Below are positions 1 through 13,200 of a stretch of DNA of 64,000 nucleotides, in pieces. Origin of the DNA: Rhabditoides inermis (lineage: Eukaryota > Nematoda > Chromadorea > Rhabditida > Rhabditidae). The stretch spans positions 1 through 64,000 of the forward strand of contig CAWZYM010000290.1 in NCBI GenBank assembly GCA_963966185.1, written 5' to 3'. The translations under genes were made by a program, and so were the position numbers. The stretch's first letter is position 1. The number at the start of each line of letters is the position of its first letter. The notes under the pieces are model-generated. The model had not been told where the DNA came from and did not search any database. It saw only the letters and a program-made list of their open reading frames with translations.

Positions 1-3000
1 ACTACTGTATATCTCCTTGTACCTCCGACGAAGTGCATTCTTTGCAAAATATCTCTCAGTAGGTTGAGCATGATGCAAACATTGATGTTTCACCGTCAGA
101 AATAGCAAACGATAATGAAACGAATAAACGGCGCGGTTCTGCATGCCACTGCGCTATCCTTATAACTGTATATCTCCTTGTACCTCCGACGAAGTGCATT
201 CTTTGCAAAATATCTCTCAGTAGGTTGAGCATGATACAAACATTGATGTTTTACCGTCAGAAATAGCAAACGATAATGAAACGAATGAACGGCGCGGTTC
301 TGCATGCCGCTGCGCTATCCTTACTACTGTATATCTCCTTGTACCTCCGACGAAGTGCATTCTTTGCAAAACATTTCTCAGTAGGTTGAGCATGATACAA
401 ACATTGATGTTTCACCGTCAGAAATAGCAAACGATAATGAAACGAATGAACGGCGCGGTTCTGCATGCCGCTGCGCTATCCTTACTACTGTATATCTCCT
501 TGTACCTCCGACGAAGTGCATTCTTTGCAAAACATCTCTCAGTAGGTTGAGCATGATACAAACATTGATGTTTCACCGTCAGAAATAGCAAACGATAATG
601 AAACGAATAAACGGCGCGGTTCTGCATGCCGCTGCGCTATCCTTATAACTGTATATCTCCTTGTAACTCCGACGAAGTGCATTCTTTGCAAAATATCTCT
701 CAGTAGGTTGAGCATGATACAAACATTGATGTTTCACCGTCAGAAATAGCAAACGATAATGAAACGAATAAACGGCGCGGTTCTGCATGCCACTGCGCTA
801 TCCTTATAACTGTATATCTCCTTGTACCTCCGACGAAGTGCATTCTTTGCAAAATATCTCTCAGTAGGTTGAGCATGATACAAACATTGATGTTTTACCG
901 TCAGAAATAGCAAACGATAATGAAACGAATGAACGGCGCGGTTCTGCATGCCGCTGCGCTATCCTTACTACTGTATATCTCCTTGTACCTCCGACGAAGT
1001 GCATTCTTTGCAAAACATTTCTCAGTAGGTTGAGCATGATACAAACATTGATGTTTCACCGTCAGAAATAGCAAACGATAATGAAACGAATGAACGGCGC
1101 GGTTCTGCATGCCGCTGCGCTATCCTTACTACTGTATATCTCCTTGTACCTCCGACGAAGTGCATTCTTTGCAAAACATCTCTCAGTAGGTTGAGCATGA
1201 TACAAACATTGATGTTTCACCGTCAGAAATAGCAAACGATAATGAAACGAATAAACGGCGCGGTTCTGCATGCCGCTGCGCTATCCTTATAACTGTATAT
1301 CTCCTTGTAACTCCGACGAAGTGCATTCTTTGCAAAATATCTCTCAGTAGGTTGAGCATGATACAAACATTGATGTTTTACCGTCAGAAATAGCAAACGA
1401 TAATGAAACGTATGAACGGCGCGGTTCTGCATGCCACTGCGCTATCCTTTTAACTGTATATCTCCTTGTACCTCCGACGAAGTGCATTCTTTGCAAAACA
1501 TCTCTCAGTAGATTGAGCATGATACAAACATTGATGTTTCACCGTCAGAAATAGCAAACGATAATGAAACGAATGAACGGCACGGTTCTGCATGCCACTG
1601 CGCTATCCTTACTACTGTATATCTCCTTGTACCTCCGACGAAGTGCATTCTTTGCAAAACATCTCTCAGTAGGTTGAGCATGATACAAACATTTATGTTT
1701 CACCGTCAGAAATAGCAAACGATAATGAAACGAATGAACGGCACGGTTCTGCATGCCACTGCGCTATCCTTACTACTGTATATCTCCTTGTACCTCCGAC
1801 GAAGTGCATTCTTTGCAAAATATCTCTCAGTAGGTTGAGCATGATGCAAACATGAATGTTTTACCGTCAGAAATAGCAAACGATACAGAAACGAATGAAC
1901 GGCGCGGTTATGCATGCCACTGCGCTATCCTTACTACTGTATATCTCCTTGTACCTCTGACGAAGTGCATTCTTTGCAAAATATCTCTCAGTAGGTTGAG
2001 CATAATGCAAACATTGATGTTTTATTGTCAGAAATAGCAAACGATAATGAAACGAATAAACGGCGCGGTTCTGCATGCCACTGCGCTATCCTTTTAACTG
2101 TATATCTCCTTGTACCTCCGACGAAGTGCATTCTTTGCAAAACATCTCTCAGTAGTTTGAGCATGATACAAACATTGATGTTTCACCGTCAGAAATAGCA
2201 AACGATAATGAAACGAATGAACGGCGCGGTTCTGCATGCCGCTGCGCTATCCTTACTACTGTATATCTCCTTGTACCTCCGACGAAGTGCATTCTTTGCA
2301 AAATATCTCTCAGTAGGTTGAGCATGATGCAAACATTGATGTTTCACCGTCAGAAATAGCAAACGATAATGAAACAAATGAACGGCGCGGTTCTGCATGC
2401 CACTGCGCTATCCTTACTACTGTATATCTTCTTGTACCTCCGACGAAGTGCATTCTTTGCAAAATATCTCTCAGTAGGTTGAGCATGATGCAAACATTGA
2501 TGTTTTACCGTCAGAAATAGCAAACGATAATGAAACGAATGAACGGCGCGGTTCTGCATGCCACTGCGCTATCCTTACTACTGTATATCTCCTTGTACCT
2601 CCGACGAAGTGCATTCTTTGCAAAATATCTCTCAGTAGGTTGAGCATGATGCAAACATTGATGTTTCACCGTCAGAAATAGCAAACGATAATGAAACGAA
2701 TGAACGGCGCGGTTCTGCATGCCACTGAGCTATTCTTACTACTGTATATCTCCTCGTACATCTGACGAAGTGCATTCTTTGCAAAATATCTTTCAGTAGG
2801 TTGAGCATGATACAAACATTGATGTTTCACCGTCAGAAATAGCAAACGGTAATGAAACGAATGAACGGCGCGGCCGGCGAACGCATGCCACTGCGCTAAC
2901 CTTACTACTGTATATCTCCTTGTACCTCCGACGAAGTGCATTCTTTGCAAAATATCTCTCAGTAGGTTGAGCATGATGCGAACATGGATGTTTCACCGTC

Positions 3001-3598
3001 AGAAATAGCAAATGATAATGAAACGAATGAACGGCGCGGTTCTGCATGCCACTGCGCTGTCCTTACTACTGTATATCTCCTTGTACCTCCGACGAAGTGC
3101 ATTCTCTGCAAAATATCTCTCAGTAGGTTGAGCATGATGCAAACAATGATGTTTTACTGTCGAAAATAGCAAACGATAATGAAACAAATGAACGGCGCGG
3201 TTCTGCATGCCACTGCGCTATCCTTACTACTGTATATCTTCTTGTACCTCCGACGAAGTGCATTCTTTGCAAAATATCTCTCAGTAGGTTGAGCATGATG
3301 CAAACATTGATGTTTTACCGTCAGAAATAGCAAACGATAATGAAACGAATGAACGGCGCGGTTCTGCATGCCACTGCGCTATCCTTACTACTGTATACCT
3401 CCTTGTACCTCCGACGAAGTGCATTCTTTGCAAAATATCTCTCAGTAGGTTAAGCATGATGCAAACATTGATGTTTTATCTTTAGAAATAGCAAACGATA
3501 ATGAAACGAATAAACGGCGCGGTTCTGCATGCCGCTGCGCTATCCTTACTACTGTATATCTCCTTGTACCTCCGACGAAGTGCATTCTTTGCAAAACA
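1..3598 (-). repeat. 161 bp satellite array, block A (inverted orientation)
   Basis: Tandem array of a monomer of about 161 bp, here in the opposite orientation to all later blocks; about 22 copies. Each monomer carries the landmarks GCATGC, CGCGCCGTTCATTCG, an AAACAT-NN-ATGTTT dyad, TTTTGCAAAGAATGCAC and TCGGAGGTACAAGGAGATAT when read on the minus strand. Monomers differ by a few substitutions, and one (near 2,873) has a 5 bp longer GCCGGCCGCG variant. The window begins inside the array, so its left end is not seen. Short open frames on both strands in every monomer are by-products of the repeat and are not called genes. Confidence 0.97.
96..1387 (-). repeat. Higher-order repeat, 644 bp (4-mer), two copies
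   Basis: Four successive monomers with distinct point differences (for example AAAACATTTCTCAG, AAAACATCTCTCAG and GTAACTCCGACG variants) recur in the same order 644 bp later: positions 96, 257, 418 and 579 match 740, 901, 1,062 and 1,223. The second copy differs at a few bases only. This is a local tandem duplication of a tetramer within the inverted block. Confidence 0.85.
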
Positions 3599-4935
3599 TT
3601 CGTTTCAATATCGTTTTTTCATTCGTTTCAATATCGTTTGCTATTTCTGACGGTAAAACATCAATGTTTGCATCATGCTCAACCTACTGAAAAAATATTT
3701 TGCAAAGAATGCACTTCGTCGAAGGTACAAAGAGATATACAATAGTAAGAATAGCGCAGTGGCATGCAGAACCGCGCCGTTCATTCGTTTCATTATCGTT
3801 TGCTATTTCTGACGGTGAAACATCAATGTTTGCATCATGCTCAACCTACTGAGAGATATTTTGCAAAGAATGCACTTCGTCGGAGGTACAAGAAGGTATA
3901 CAGTAGTAAGAATATCGCAGTGGCATGCAGAACCGCGCCGTTCATTCGTTTCATTATCGTTTGCTATTTCTAAAGATAAAACATCAATGTTTGCATCATG
4001 CTTAACCTACTGAGAGATATTTTGCAAAGAATGCACTTCGTCGGAGGTACAAGGAGGTATACAGTAGTAAGGATAGCGCAGTGGCATGCAGAACCGCGCC
4101 GTTCATTCGTTTCATTATCGTTTGCTGTTTCTGACGGTAAAACATCAATGTTTGCATCATGCTCAACCTACTGAGAGATATTTTGCAAAGAATGCACTTC
4201 GTCGGAGGTACAAGAAGATATACAGTAGTAAGGATAGCGCAGTGGCATGCAGAACCGCGCCGTTCATTTGTTTCATTATCGTTTGCTATTTTCGACAGTA
4301 AAACATCATTGTTTGCATCATGCTCAACCTACTGAGAGATATTTTGCAGAGAATGCACTTCGTCGGAGGTACAAGGAGATATACAGTAGTAAGGACAGCG
4401 CAGTGGCATGCAGAACCGCGCCGTTCATTCGTTTCATTATCATTTGCTATTTCTGACGGTGAAACATCCATGTTCGCATCATGCTCAACCTACTGAGAGA
4501 TATTTTGCAAAGAATGCACTTCGTCGGAGGTACAAGGAGATATACAGTAGTAAGGTTAGCGCAGTGGCATGCGTTCGCCGGCCGCGCCGTTCATTCGTTT
4601 CATTACCGTTTGCTATTTCTGACGGTGAAACATCAATGTTTGTATCATGCTCAACCTACTGAAAGATATTTTGCAAAGAATGCACTTCGTCAGATGTACG
4701 AGGAGATATACAGTAGTAAGAATAGCTCAGTGGCATGCAGAACCGCGCCGTTCATTCGTTTCATTATCGTTTGCTATTTCTGACGGTGAAACATCAATGT
4801 TTGCATCATGCTCAACCTACTGAGAGATATTTTGCAAAGAATGCACTTCGTCGGAGGTACAAGGAGATATACAGTAGTAAGGATAGCGCAGTGGCATGCA
4901 GAACCGTGCCGTTCATTCGTTTCATTATCGTTTGC
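2520..4935. repeat. Inverted duplication across the satellite orientation switch
   Basis: Positions x and 7,455 minus x are reverse complements from about 2,520-3,505 (left arm) and 3,950-4,935 (right arm). Blocks compared base by base in the arms are identical or differ by one base, including the 166 bp variant monomer (2,873 and 4,569) and the rare CTAAAGATAAAAC variant (3,482 and 3,970). About 440 bp of related but less matching satellite lies between the arms and contains the switch point at 3,598. Confidence 0.88.
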
Positions 4936-7200
4936 TATTTCTGACGGTGAAACATCGATGTTTGTATCATGCTCAACCCACTGAGAGATGTTTTGCAAAG
5001 AATGCACTTCGTCGGAGGTACAAGGAGATATACAGTAGTAAGGATAGCGCAGCGGCATGCAGAACCGCGCCGTTTATTCGTTTCATTATCGTTTGCTATT
5101 TCTGACGGTGAAACATCAATGTTTGTATCATGCTCAACCTACTGAGAGATGTTTTGCAAAGAATGCACTTCGTCGGAGGTACAAGGAGATATACAGTAGT
5201 AAGGATAGCGCAGCGGCATGCAGAACCGCGCCGTTCATTCGTTTCATTATCGTTTGCTATTTCTGACGGTGAAACATCAATGTTTGTATCATGCTCAACC
5301 TACTGAGAAATGTTTTGCAAAGAATGCACTTCGTCGGAGGTACAAGGAGATATACAGTAGTAAGGATAGCGCAGCGGCATGCAGAACCGCGCCGTTCATT
5401 CGTTTCATTATCGTTTGCTAACTTCTTTGCATCATGTTTGCATCATGCTCAACCTACTGAGAGATATTTTGCAAAGAATGCACTTCGTCGGAGGTACAAG
5501 AAGGTATACAGTAGTAAGAATATCGCAGTGGCATGCAGAACCGCGCCGTTCATTCGTTTCATTATCGTTTGCTATTTCTGACGGTGAAACATCAATGTTT
5601 GCATCATGCTCAACCTACTGAGAGATATTTTGCAAAGAATGCACTTCGTCGGAGGTACAAGAAGGTATACAGTAGTAAGAATATCGCAGTGGCATGCAGA
5701 ACCGCGCCGTTCATTCGTTTCATTATCGTTTGCTATTTCTAAAGATAAAACATCAATGTTTGCATCATGCTTAACCTACTGAGAGATATTTTGCAAAGAA
5801 TGCACTTCGTCGGAGGTACAAGGAGGTATACAGTAGTAAGGATAGCGCAGTGGCATGCAGAACCGCGCCGTTCATTCGTTTCATTATCGTTTGCTATTTC
5901 TGACGGTAAAACATCAATGTTTGCATCATGCTCAACCTACTGAGAGATATTTTGCAAAGAATGCACTTCGTCGGAGGTACAAGAAGATATACAGTAGTAA
6001 GGATAGCGCAGTGGCATGCAGATTCGCGCCGTTCATTTGTTTCATTATCGTTTGCTATTTTCGACAGTAAAACATCATTGTTTGCATCATGCTCAACCTA
6101 CTGAGAGATATTTTGCAGAGAATGCACTTCGTCGGAGGTACAAGGAGATATACAGTAGTAAGGACAGCGCAGTGGCATGCGTTCGCCGGCCGCGCCGTTC
6201 ATTCGTTTCATTATCATTTGCTATTTCTGACGGTGAAACATCCATGTTCGCATCATGCTCAACCTACTGAGAGATATTTTGCAAAGAATGCACTTCGTCG
6301 GAGGTACAAGGAGATATACAGTAGTAAGGTTAGCGCAGTGGCATGCGTTCGCCGGCCGCGCCGTTCATTCGTTTCATTACCGTTTGCTATTTCTGACGGT
6401 GAAACATTAATGTTTGTATCATGCTCAACCTACTGAAAGATATTTTGCAAAGAATGCACTTCGTCAGATGTACGAGGAGATATACAGTAGTAAGAATAGC
6501 TCAGTGGCATGCAGAACCGCGCCGTTCATTCGTTTCATTATCGTTTGCTATTTCTGACGGTGAAACATCAATGTTTGCATCATGCTCAACCTACTGAGAG
6601 ATATTTTGCAAAGAATGCACTTCGTCGGAGGTACAAGGAGATATACAGTAGTAAGGATAGCGCAGTGGCATGCAGAACCGTGCCGTTCATTCGTTTCATT
6701 ATCGTTTGCTATTTCTGACGGTGAAACATCGATGTTTGTATCATGCTCAACCCACTGAGAGATGTTTTGCAAAGAATGCACTTCGTCGGAGGTACAAGGA
6801 GATATACAGTAGTAAGGATAGCGCAGCGGCATGCAGAACCGCGCCGTTTATTCGTTTCATTATCGTTTGCTATTTCTGACGGTGAAACATCAATGTTTGT
6901 ATCATGCTCAACCTACTGAGAGATGTTTTGCAAAGAATGCACTTCGTCGGAGGTACAAGGAGATATACAGTAGTAAGGATAGCGCAGCGGCATGCAGAAC
7001 CGCGCCGTTCATTCGTTTCATTATCGTTTGCTATTTCTGACGGTGAAACATCAATGTTTGTATCATGCTCAACCTACTGAGAAATGTTTTGCAAAGAATG
7101 CACTTCGTCGGAGGTACAAGGAGATATACAGTAGTAAGGATAGCGCAGCGGCATGCAGAACCGCGCCGTTCATTCGTTTCATTATCGTTTGCTATTTCTG
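3760..7200 (+). repeat. Tandem duplication of about 1.77 kb (11 monomers)
   Basis: The monomer series starting at 3,764 recurs at 5,533 (offset 1,769) and continues through 5,057/6,831 and 5,218/6,992 (offset 1,774). Variants such as CGACAGTAAAACATCATTG and the GCCGGCCGCG monomers are shared in order. A junction scar sits at 5,418-5,435, where a monomer jumps from CGTTTGCTA to ACTTCTTTGCATCATG, with loss of the normal middle. Confidence 0.85.
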
Positions 7201-10200
7201 ACGGTAAACCATCAATGTTTGTATCATGCTCAACCTACTGAGAGATATTTTGCAAAGAATGCACTTCGTCGGAGGTACAAGGAGATATACAGTTATAAGG
7301 ATAGCGCAGTGGCATGCAGAACCGCGCCGTTTATTCGTTTCATTATCGTTTGCTATTTCTGACGGTGAAACATCAATGTTTGCATCATGCTCAACCTACT
7401 GAGAGATATTTTGCAAAGAATGCACTTCGTCGGAGGTACAAGGAGATATACAGTAGTAAGGATAGCGCAGCGGCATGCAGAACCGCGCCGTTCATTCGTT
7501 TCATTATCGTTTGCTATTTCTGACGGTGAAACATCAATGTTTGTATCATGCTCAATCTACTGAGAGATGTTTTGCAAAGAATGCACTTCGTCGGAGGTAC
7601 AAGGAGATATACAGTTAAAAGGATAGCGCAGTGGCATGCAGAACCGCGCCGTTTATTCGTTTCATTATCGTTTGCTATTTCTGACAATAAAACATCAATG
7701 TTTGCATTATGCTCAACCTACTGAGAAATATTTTGCAAAGAATGCACTTCGTCAGAGGTACAAGGAGATATACAGTAGTAAGGATAGCGCAGTGGCATGC
7801 ATAACCGCGCCGTTCATTCGTTTCTGTATCGTTTGCTATTTCTGACGGTAAAACATTCATGTTTGCATCATGCTCAACCTACTGAGAGATATTTTGCAAA
7901 GAATGCACTTCGTCGGAGGTACAAGGAGATATACAGTAGTAAGGATAGCGCAGTGGCATGCAGAACCGTGCCGTTCATTCGTTTCATTATCGTTTGCTAT
8001 TTCTGACGGTGAAACATAAATGTTTGTATCATGCTCAACCTACTGAGAGATGTTTTGCAAAGAATGCACTTCGTCGGAGGTACAAGGAGATATACAGTAG
8101 TAAGGATAGCGCAGTGGCATGCAGAACCGTGCCGTTCATTCGTTTCATTATCGTTTGCTATTTCTGACGGTGAAACATCAATGTTTGTATCATGCTCAAT
8201 CTACTGAGAGATGTTTTGCAAAGAATGCACTTCGTCGGAGGTACAAGGAGATATACAGTTAAAAGGATAGCGCAGTGGCATGCAGAACCGCGCCGTTCAT
8301 ACGTTTCATTATCGTTTGCTATTTCTGACGGTAAAACATCAATGTTTGTATCATGCTCAACCTACTGAGAATTATTTTGCAAAGAATGCACTTCGTCGGA
8401 GGTACAAGGAGATATACAGTAGTAAGAATAGCGCAGCGGCATGCAGAACCGCGCCGTTCATTCGTTTCATTATCGTTTGCTATTTCTGACGGTAAAACAT
8501 CAATGTTTGTATCATGCTCAACCTACTGAGAGATATTTTGCAAAGAATGCACTTCGTCGGAGTTACAAGGAGATATACAGTTATAAGGATAGCGCAGTGG
8601 CATGCAGAACCGCGCCGTTTATTCGTTTCATTATCGTTTGCTATTTCTGACAGTAAAACATCAATGTTTGCATTATGCTCCACCTACTGAGAGATATTTT
8701 GCAAAGAATGCACTTCGTCAGAGGTACAAGGAGATATACAGTAGTAAGGATAGCGCAGTGGCATGCATAACCGCGCCGTTCATTCGTTTCTGTATCGTTT
8801 GCTATTTCTGACGGTAAAACATCCATGTTTGCATCATGCTCAACCTACTGAGAGTATTTTGCAAAGAATGCACTTCGTCGGAGGTACAAGGAGATATACA
8901 GTAGTAAGGATAGCGCAGTGGCATGCAGAACCGTGCCGTTCATTCGTTTCATTATCGTTTGCTATTTCTGACGGTGAAACATAAATGTTTGTATCATGCT
9001 CAACCTACTGAGAGATATTTTGCAAAGAATGCACTTCGTCGGAGGTACAAGGAGATATACAGTAGTAAGGATAGCGCAGTGGCATGCAGAACCGTGCCGT
9101 TCATTCGTTTCATTATCGTTTGCTATTTCTGACGGTGAAACATCAATGTTTGTATCATGCTCAACCTACTGAGAGATGTTTTGCAAAGAATGCACTTCGT
9201 CGGAGGTACAAGGAGATATACAGTTATAAGGATAGCGCAGTGGCATGCAGAACCGCGCCGTTTATTCGTTTCATTATCGTTTGCTATTTCTGACGGTGAA
9301 ACATCAATGTTTGCATCATGCTCAACCTACTGAGAGATATTTTGCAAAGAATGCACTTCGTCGGAGGTACAAGGAGATATACAGTAGTAAGGATAGCGCA
9401 GCGGCATGCAGAACCGCGCCGTTCATTCGTTTCATTATCGTTTGCTATTTCTGACGGTGAAACATCAATGTTTGTATCATGCTCAATCTACTGAGAGATG
9501 TTTTGCAAAGAATGCACTTCGTCGGAGGTACAAGGAGATATACAGTTAAAAGGATAGCGCAGTGGCATGCAGAACCGCGCCGTTTATTCGTTTCATTATC
9601 GTTTGCTATTTCTGACAATAAAACATCAATGTTTGCATTATGCTCAACCTACTGAGAGATATTTTGCAAAGAATGCACTTCGTCAGAGGTACAAGGAGAT
9701 ATACAGTAGTAAGGATAGCGCAGTGGCATGCATAACCGCGCCGTTCATTCGTTTCTGTATCGTTTGCTATTTCTGACGGTAAAACATTCATGTTTGCATC
9801 ATGCTCAACCTACTGAGAGATATTTTGCAAAGAATGCACTTCGTCGGAGGTACAAGGAGATATACAGTAGTAAGGATAGCGCAGTGGCATGCAGAACCGT
9901 GCCGTTCATTCGTTTCATTATCGTTTGCTATTTCTGACGGTGAAACATAAATGTTTGTATCATGCTCAACCTACTGAGAGATGTTTTGCAAAGAATGCAC
10001 TTCGTCGGAGGTACAAGGAGATATACAGTAGTAAGGATAGCGCAGTGGCATGCAGAACCGTGCCGTTCATTCGTTTCATTATCGTTTGCTATTTCTGACG
10101 GTGAAACATTAATATTTGTATCATGCTCAATCTACTGAGAGATGTTTTGCAAAGAATGCACTTCGTCGGAGGTACAAGGAGATATACAGTTAAAAGGATA

Positions 10201-13200
10201 GCGCAGTGGCATGCAGAACCGCGCCGTTCATACGTTTCATTATCGTTTGCTATTTCTGACGGTAAAACATCAATGTTTGTATCATGCTCAACCTACTGAG
10301 AATTATTTTGCAAAGAATGCACTTCGTCGGAGGTACAAGGAGATATACAGTAGTAAGGATAGAGCAGCGGCATGCAGAACCGCGCCGTTCATTCGTTTCA
10401 TTATCGTTTGCTATTTCTGACGGTAAAACATCAATGTTTGTATCATGCTCAACCTACTGAGAGATATTTTGCAAAGAATGCACTTCGTCGGAGTTACAAG
10501 GAGATATACAGTTATAAGGATAGCGCAGTGGCATGCAGAACCGCGCCGTTTATTCGTTTCATTATCGTTTGCTATTTCTGACAGTAAAACATCAATGTTT
10601 GCATTATGCTCAACCTACTGAGAGATATTTTGCAAAGAATGCACTTCGTCAGAGGTACAAGGAGATATACAGTAGTAAGGATAGCGCAGTGGCATGCATA
10701 ACCGCGCCGTTCATTCGTTTCTGTATCGTTTGCTATTTCTGACAGGAAAACATCCATGTTTGCATCATGCTCAACCTACTGAGAGTATTTTGCAAAGAAT
10801 GCACTTCGTCGGAGGTACAAGGAGATATACAGTAGTAAGGATAGCGCAGTGGCATGCAGAACCGTGCCGTTCATTCGTTTCATTATCGTTTGCTATTTCT
10901 GACGGTGAAACATAGATGTTTGTATCATGCTCAACCTACTGAGAGATATTTTGCAAAGAATGCACTTCGTCGGAGGTACAAGGAGATATACAGTAGTAAG
11001 GATAGCGCAGTGGCATGCAGAACCGTGCCGTTCATTCGTTTCATTATCGTTTGCTATTTCTGACGGTGAAACATCAATGTTTGTATCATGCTCAACCTAC
11101 TGAGAGATGTTTTGCAAAGAATGCACTTCGTCGGAGGTACAAGGAGATATACAGTTATAAGGATAGCGCAGTGGCATGCAGAACCGCGCCGTTTATTCGT
11201 TTCATTATCGTTTGCTATTTCTGACGGTGAAACATCAATGTTTGCATCATGCTCAACCTACTGAGACATGTTTTGCAAAGAATGCACTTCGTCGGAGGTA
11301 CAAGGAGATATACAGTAGTAAGGTTAGCGCAGTGGCATGCGTTCGCCGGCCGCGCCGTTCATTCGTTTCATTACCGTTTGCTATTTCTGACGGTGAAACA
11401 TCAATGTTTGTATCATGCTCAACCTACTGAAAGATATTTTGCAAAGAATGCACTTCGTCAGATGTACGAGGAGATATACAGTAGTAAGAATAGCTCAGTG
11501 GCATGCAGAACCGCGCCGTTCATTCGTTTCATTATCGTTTGCTATTTCTGACGGTGAAACATCAATGTTTGCATCATGCTCAACCTACTGAGAGATATTT
11601 TGCAAAGAATGCACTTCGTCGGAGGTACAAGGAGATATACAGTTATAAGGATAGCGCAGTGGCATGCAGAACCGCGCCGTTTATTCGTTTCATTATCGTT
11701 TGCTATTTCTGACGGTGAAACATCAATGTTTGCATCATGCTCAACCTACTGAGAGATATTTTGCAAAGAATGCACTTCGTCGGAGGTACAAGGAGATATA
11801 CAGTAGTAAGGATAGCGCAGCGGCATGCAGAACCGCGCCGTTCATTCGTTTCATTATCGTTTGCTATTTCTGACGGTGAAACATCAATGTTTGTATCATG
11901 CTCAATCTACTGAGAGATGTTTTGCAAAGAATGCACTTCGTCGGAGGTACAAGGAGATATACAGTTAAAAGGATAGCGCAGTGGCATGCAGAACCGCGCC
12001 GTTTATTCGTTTTATTATCGTTTGCTATTTCTGACGGTGAAACATCAATGTTTGTATCATGCTCAACCTACTGAAAGATATTTTGCAAAGAATGCACTTC
12101 GTCAGATGTACGAGGAGATATACAGTAGTAAGAATAGCTCAGTGGCATGCAGAACCGCGCCGTTCATTCGTTTCATTATCGTTTGCTATTTCTGACGGTG
12201 AAACATCAATGTTTGCATCATGCTCAACCTACTGAGAGATATTTTGCAAAGAATGCACTTCGTCGGAGGTACAAGGAGATATACAGTTATAAGGATAGCG
12301 CAGTGGCATGCAGAACCGCGCCGTTTATTCGTTTCATTATCGTTTGCTATTTCTGACGGTGAAACATCAATGTTTGCATCATGCTCAACCTACTGAGAGA
12401 TATTTTGCAAAGAATGCACTTCGTCGGAGGTACAAGGAGATATACAGTAGTAAGGATAGCGCAGCGGCATGCAGAACCGCGCCGTTCATTCGTTTCATTA
12501 TCGTTTGCTATTTCTGACGGTGAAACATCAATGTTTGTATCATGCTCAATCTACTGAGAGATGTTTTGCAAAGAATGCACTTCGTCGGAGGTACAAGGAG
12601 ATATACAGTTAAAAGGATAGCGCAGTGGCATGCAGAACCGCGCCGTTTATTCGTTTTATTATCGTTTGCTATTTCTGACAATAAAACATCAATGTTTGCA
12701 TTATGCTCAACCTACTGAGAAATATTTTGCAAAGAATGCACTTCGTCAGAGGTACAAGGAGATATACAGTAGTAAGGATAGCGCAGTGGCATGCATAACC
12801 GCGCCGTTCATTCGTTTCTGTATCGTTTGCTATTTCTGACGGTAAAACATTCATGTTTGCATCATGCTCAACCTACTGAGAGATATTTTGCAAAGAATGC
12901 ACTTCGTCGGAGGTACAAGGAGATATACAGTAGTAAGGATAGCGCAGTGGCATGCAGAACCGTGCCGTTCATTCGTTTCATTATCGTTTGCTATTTCTGA
13001 CGGTGAAACATAAATGTTTGTATCATGCTCAACCTACTGAGAGATGTTTTGCAAAGAATGCACTTCGTCGGAGGTACAAGGAGATATACAGTAGTAAGGA
13101 TAGCGCAGTGGCATGCAGAACCGTGCCGTTCATTCGTTTCATTATCGTTTGCTATTTCTGACGGTGAAACATCAATGTTTGTATCATGCTCAATCTACTG

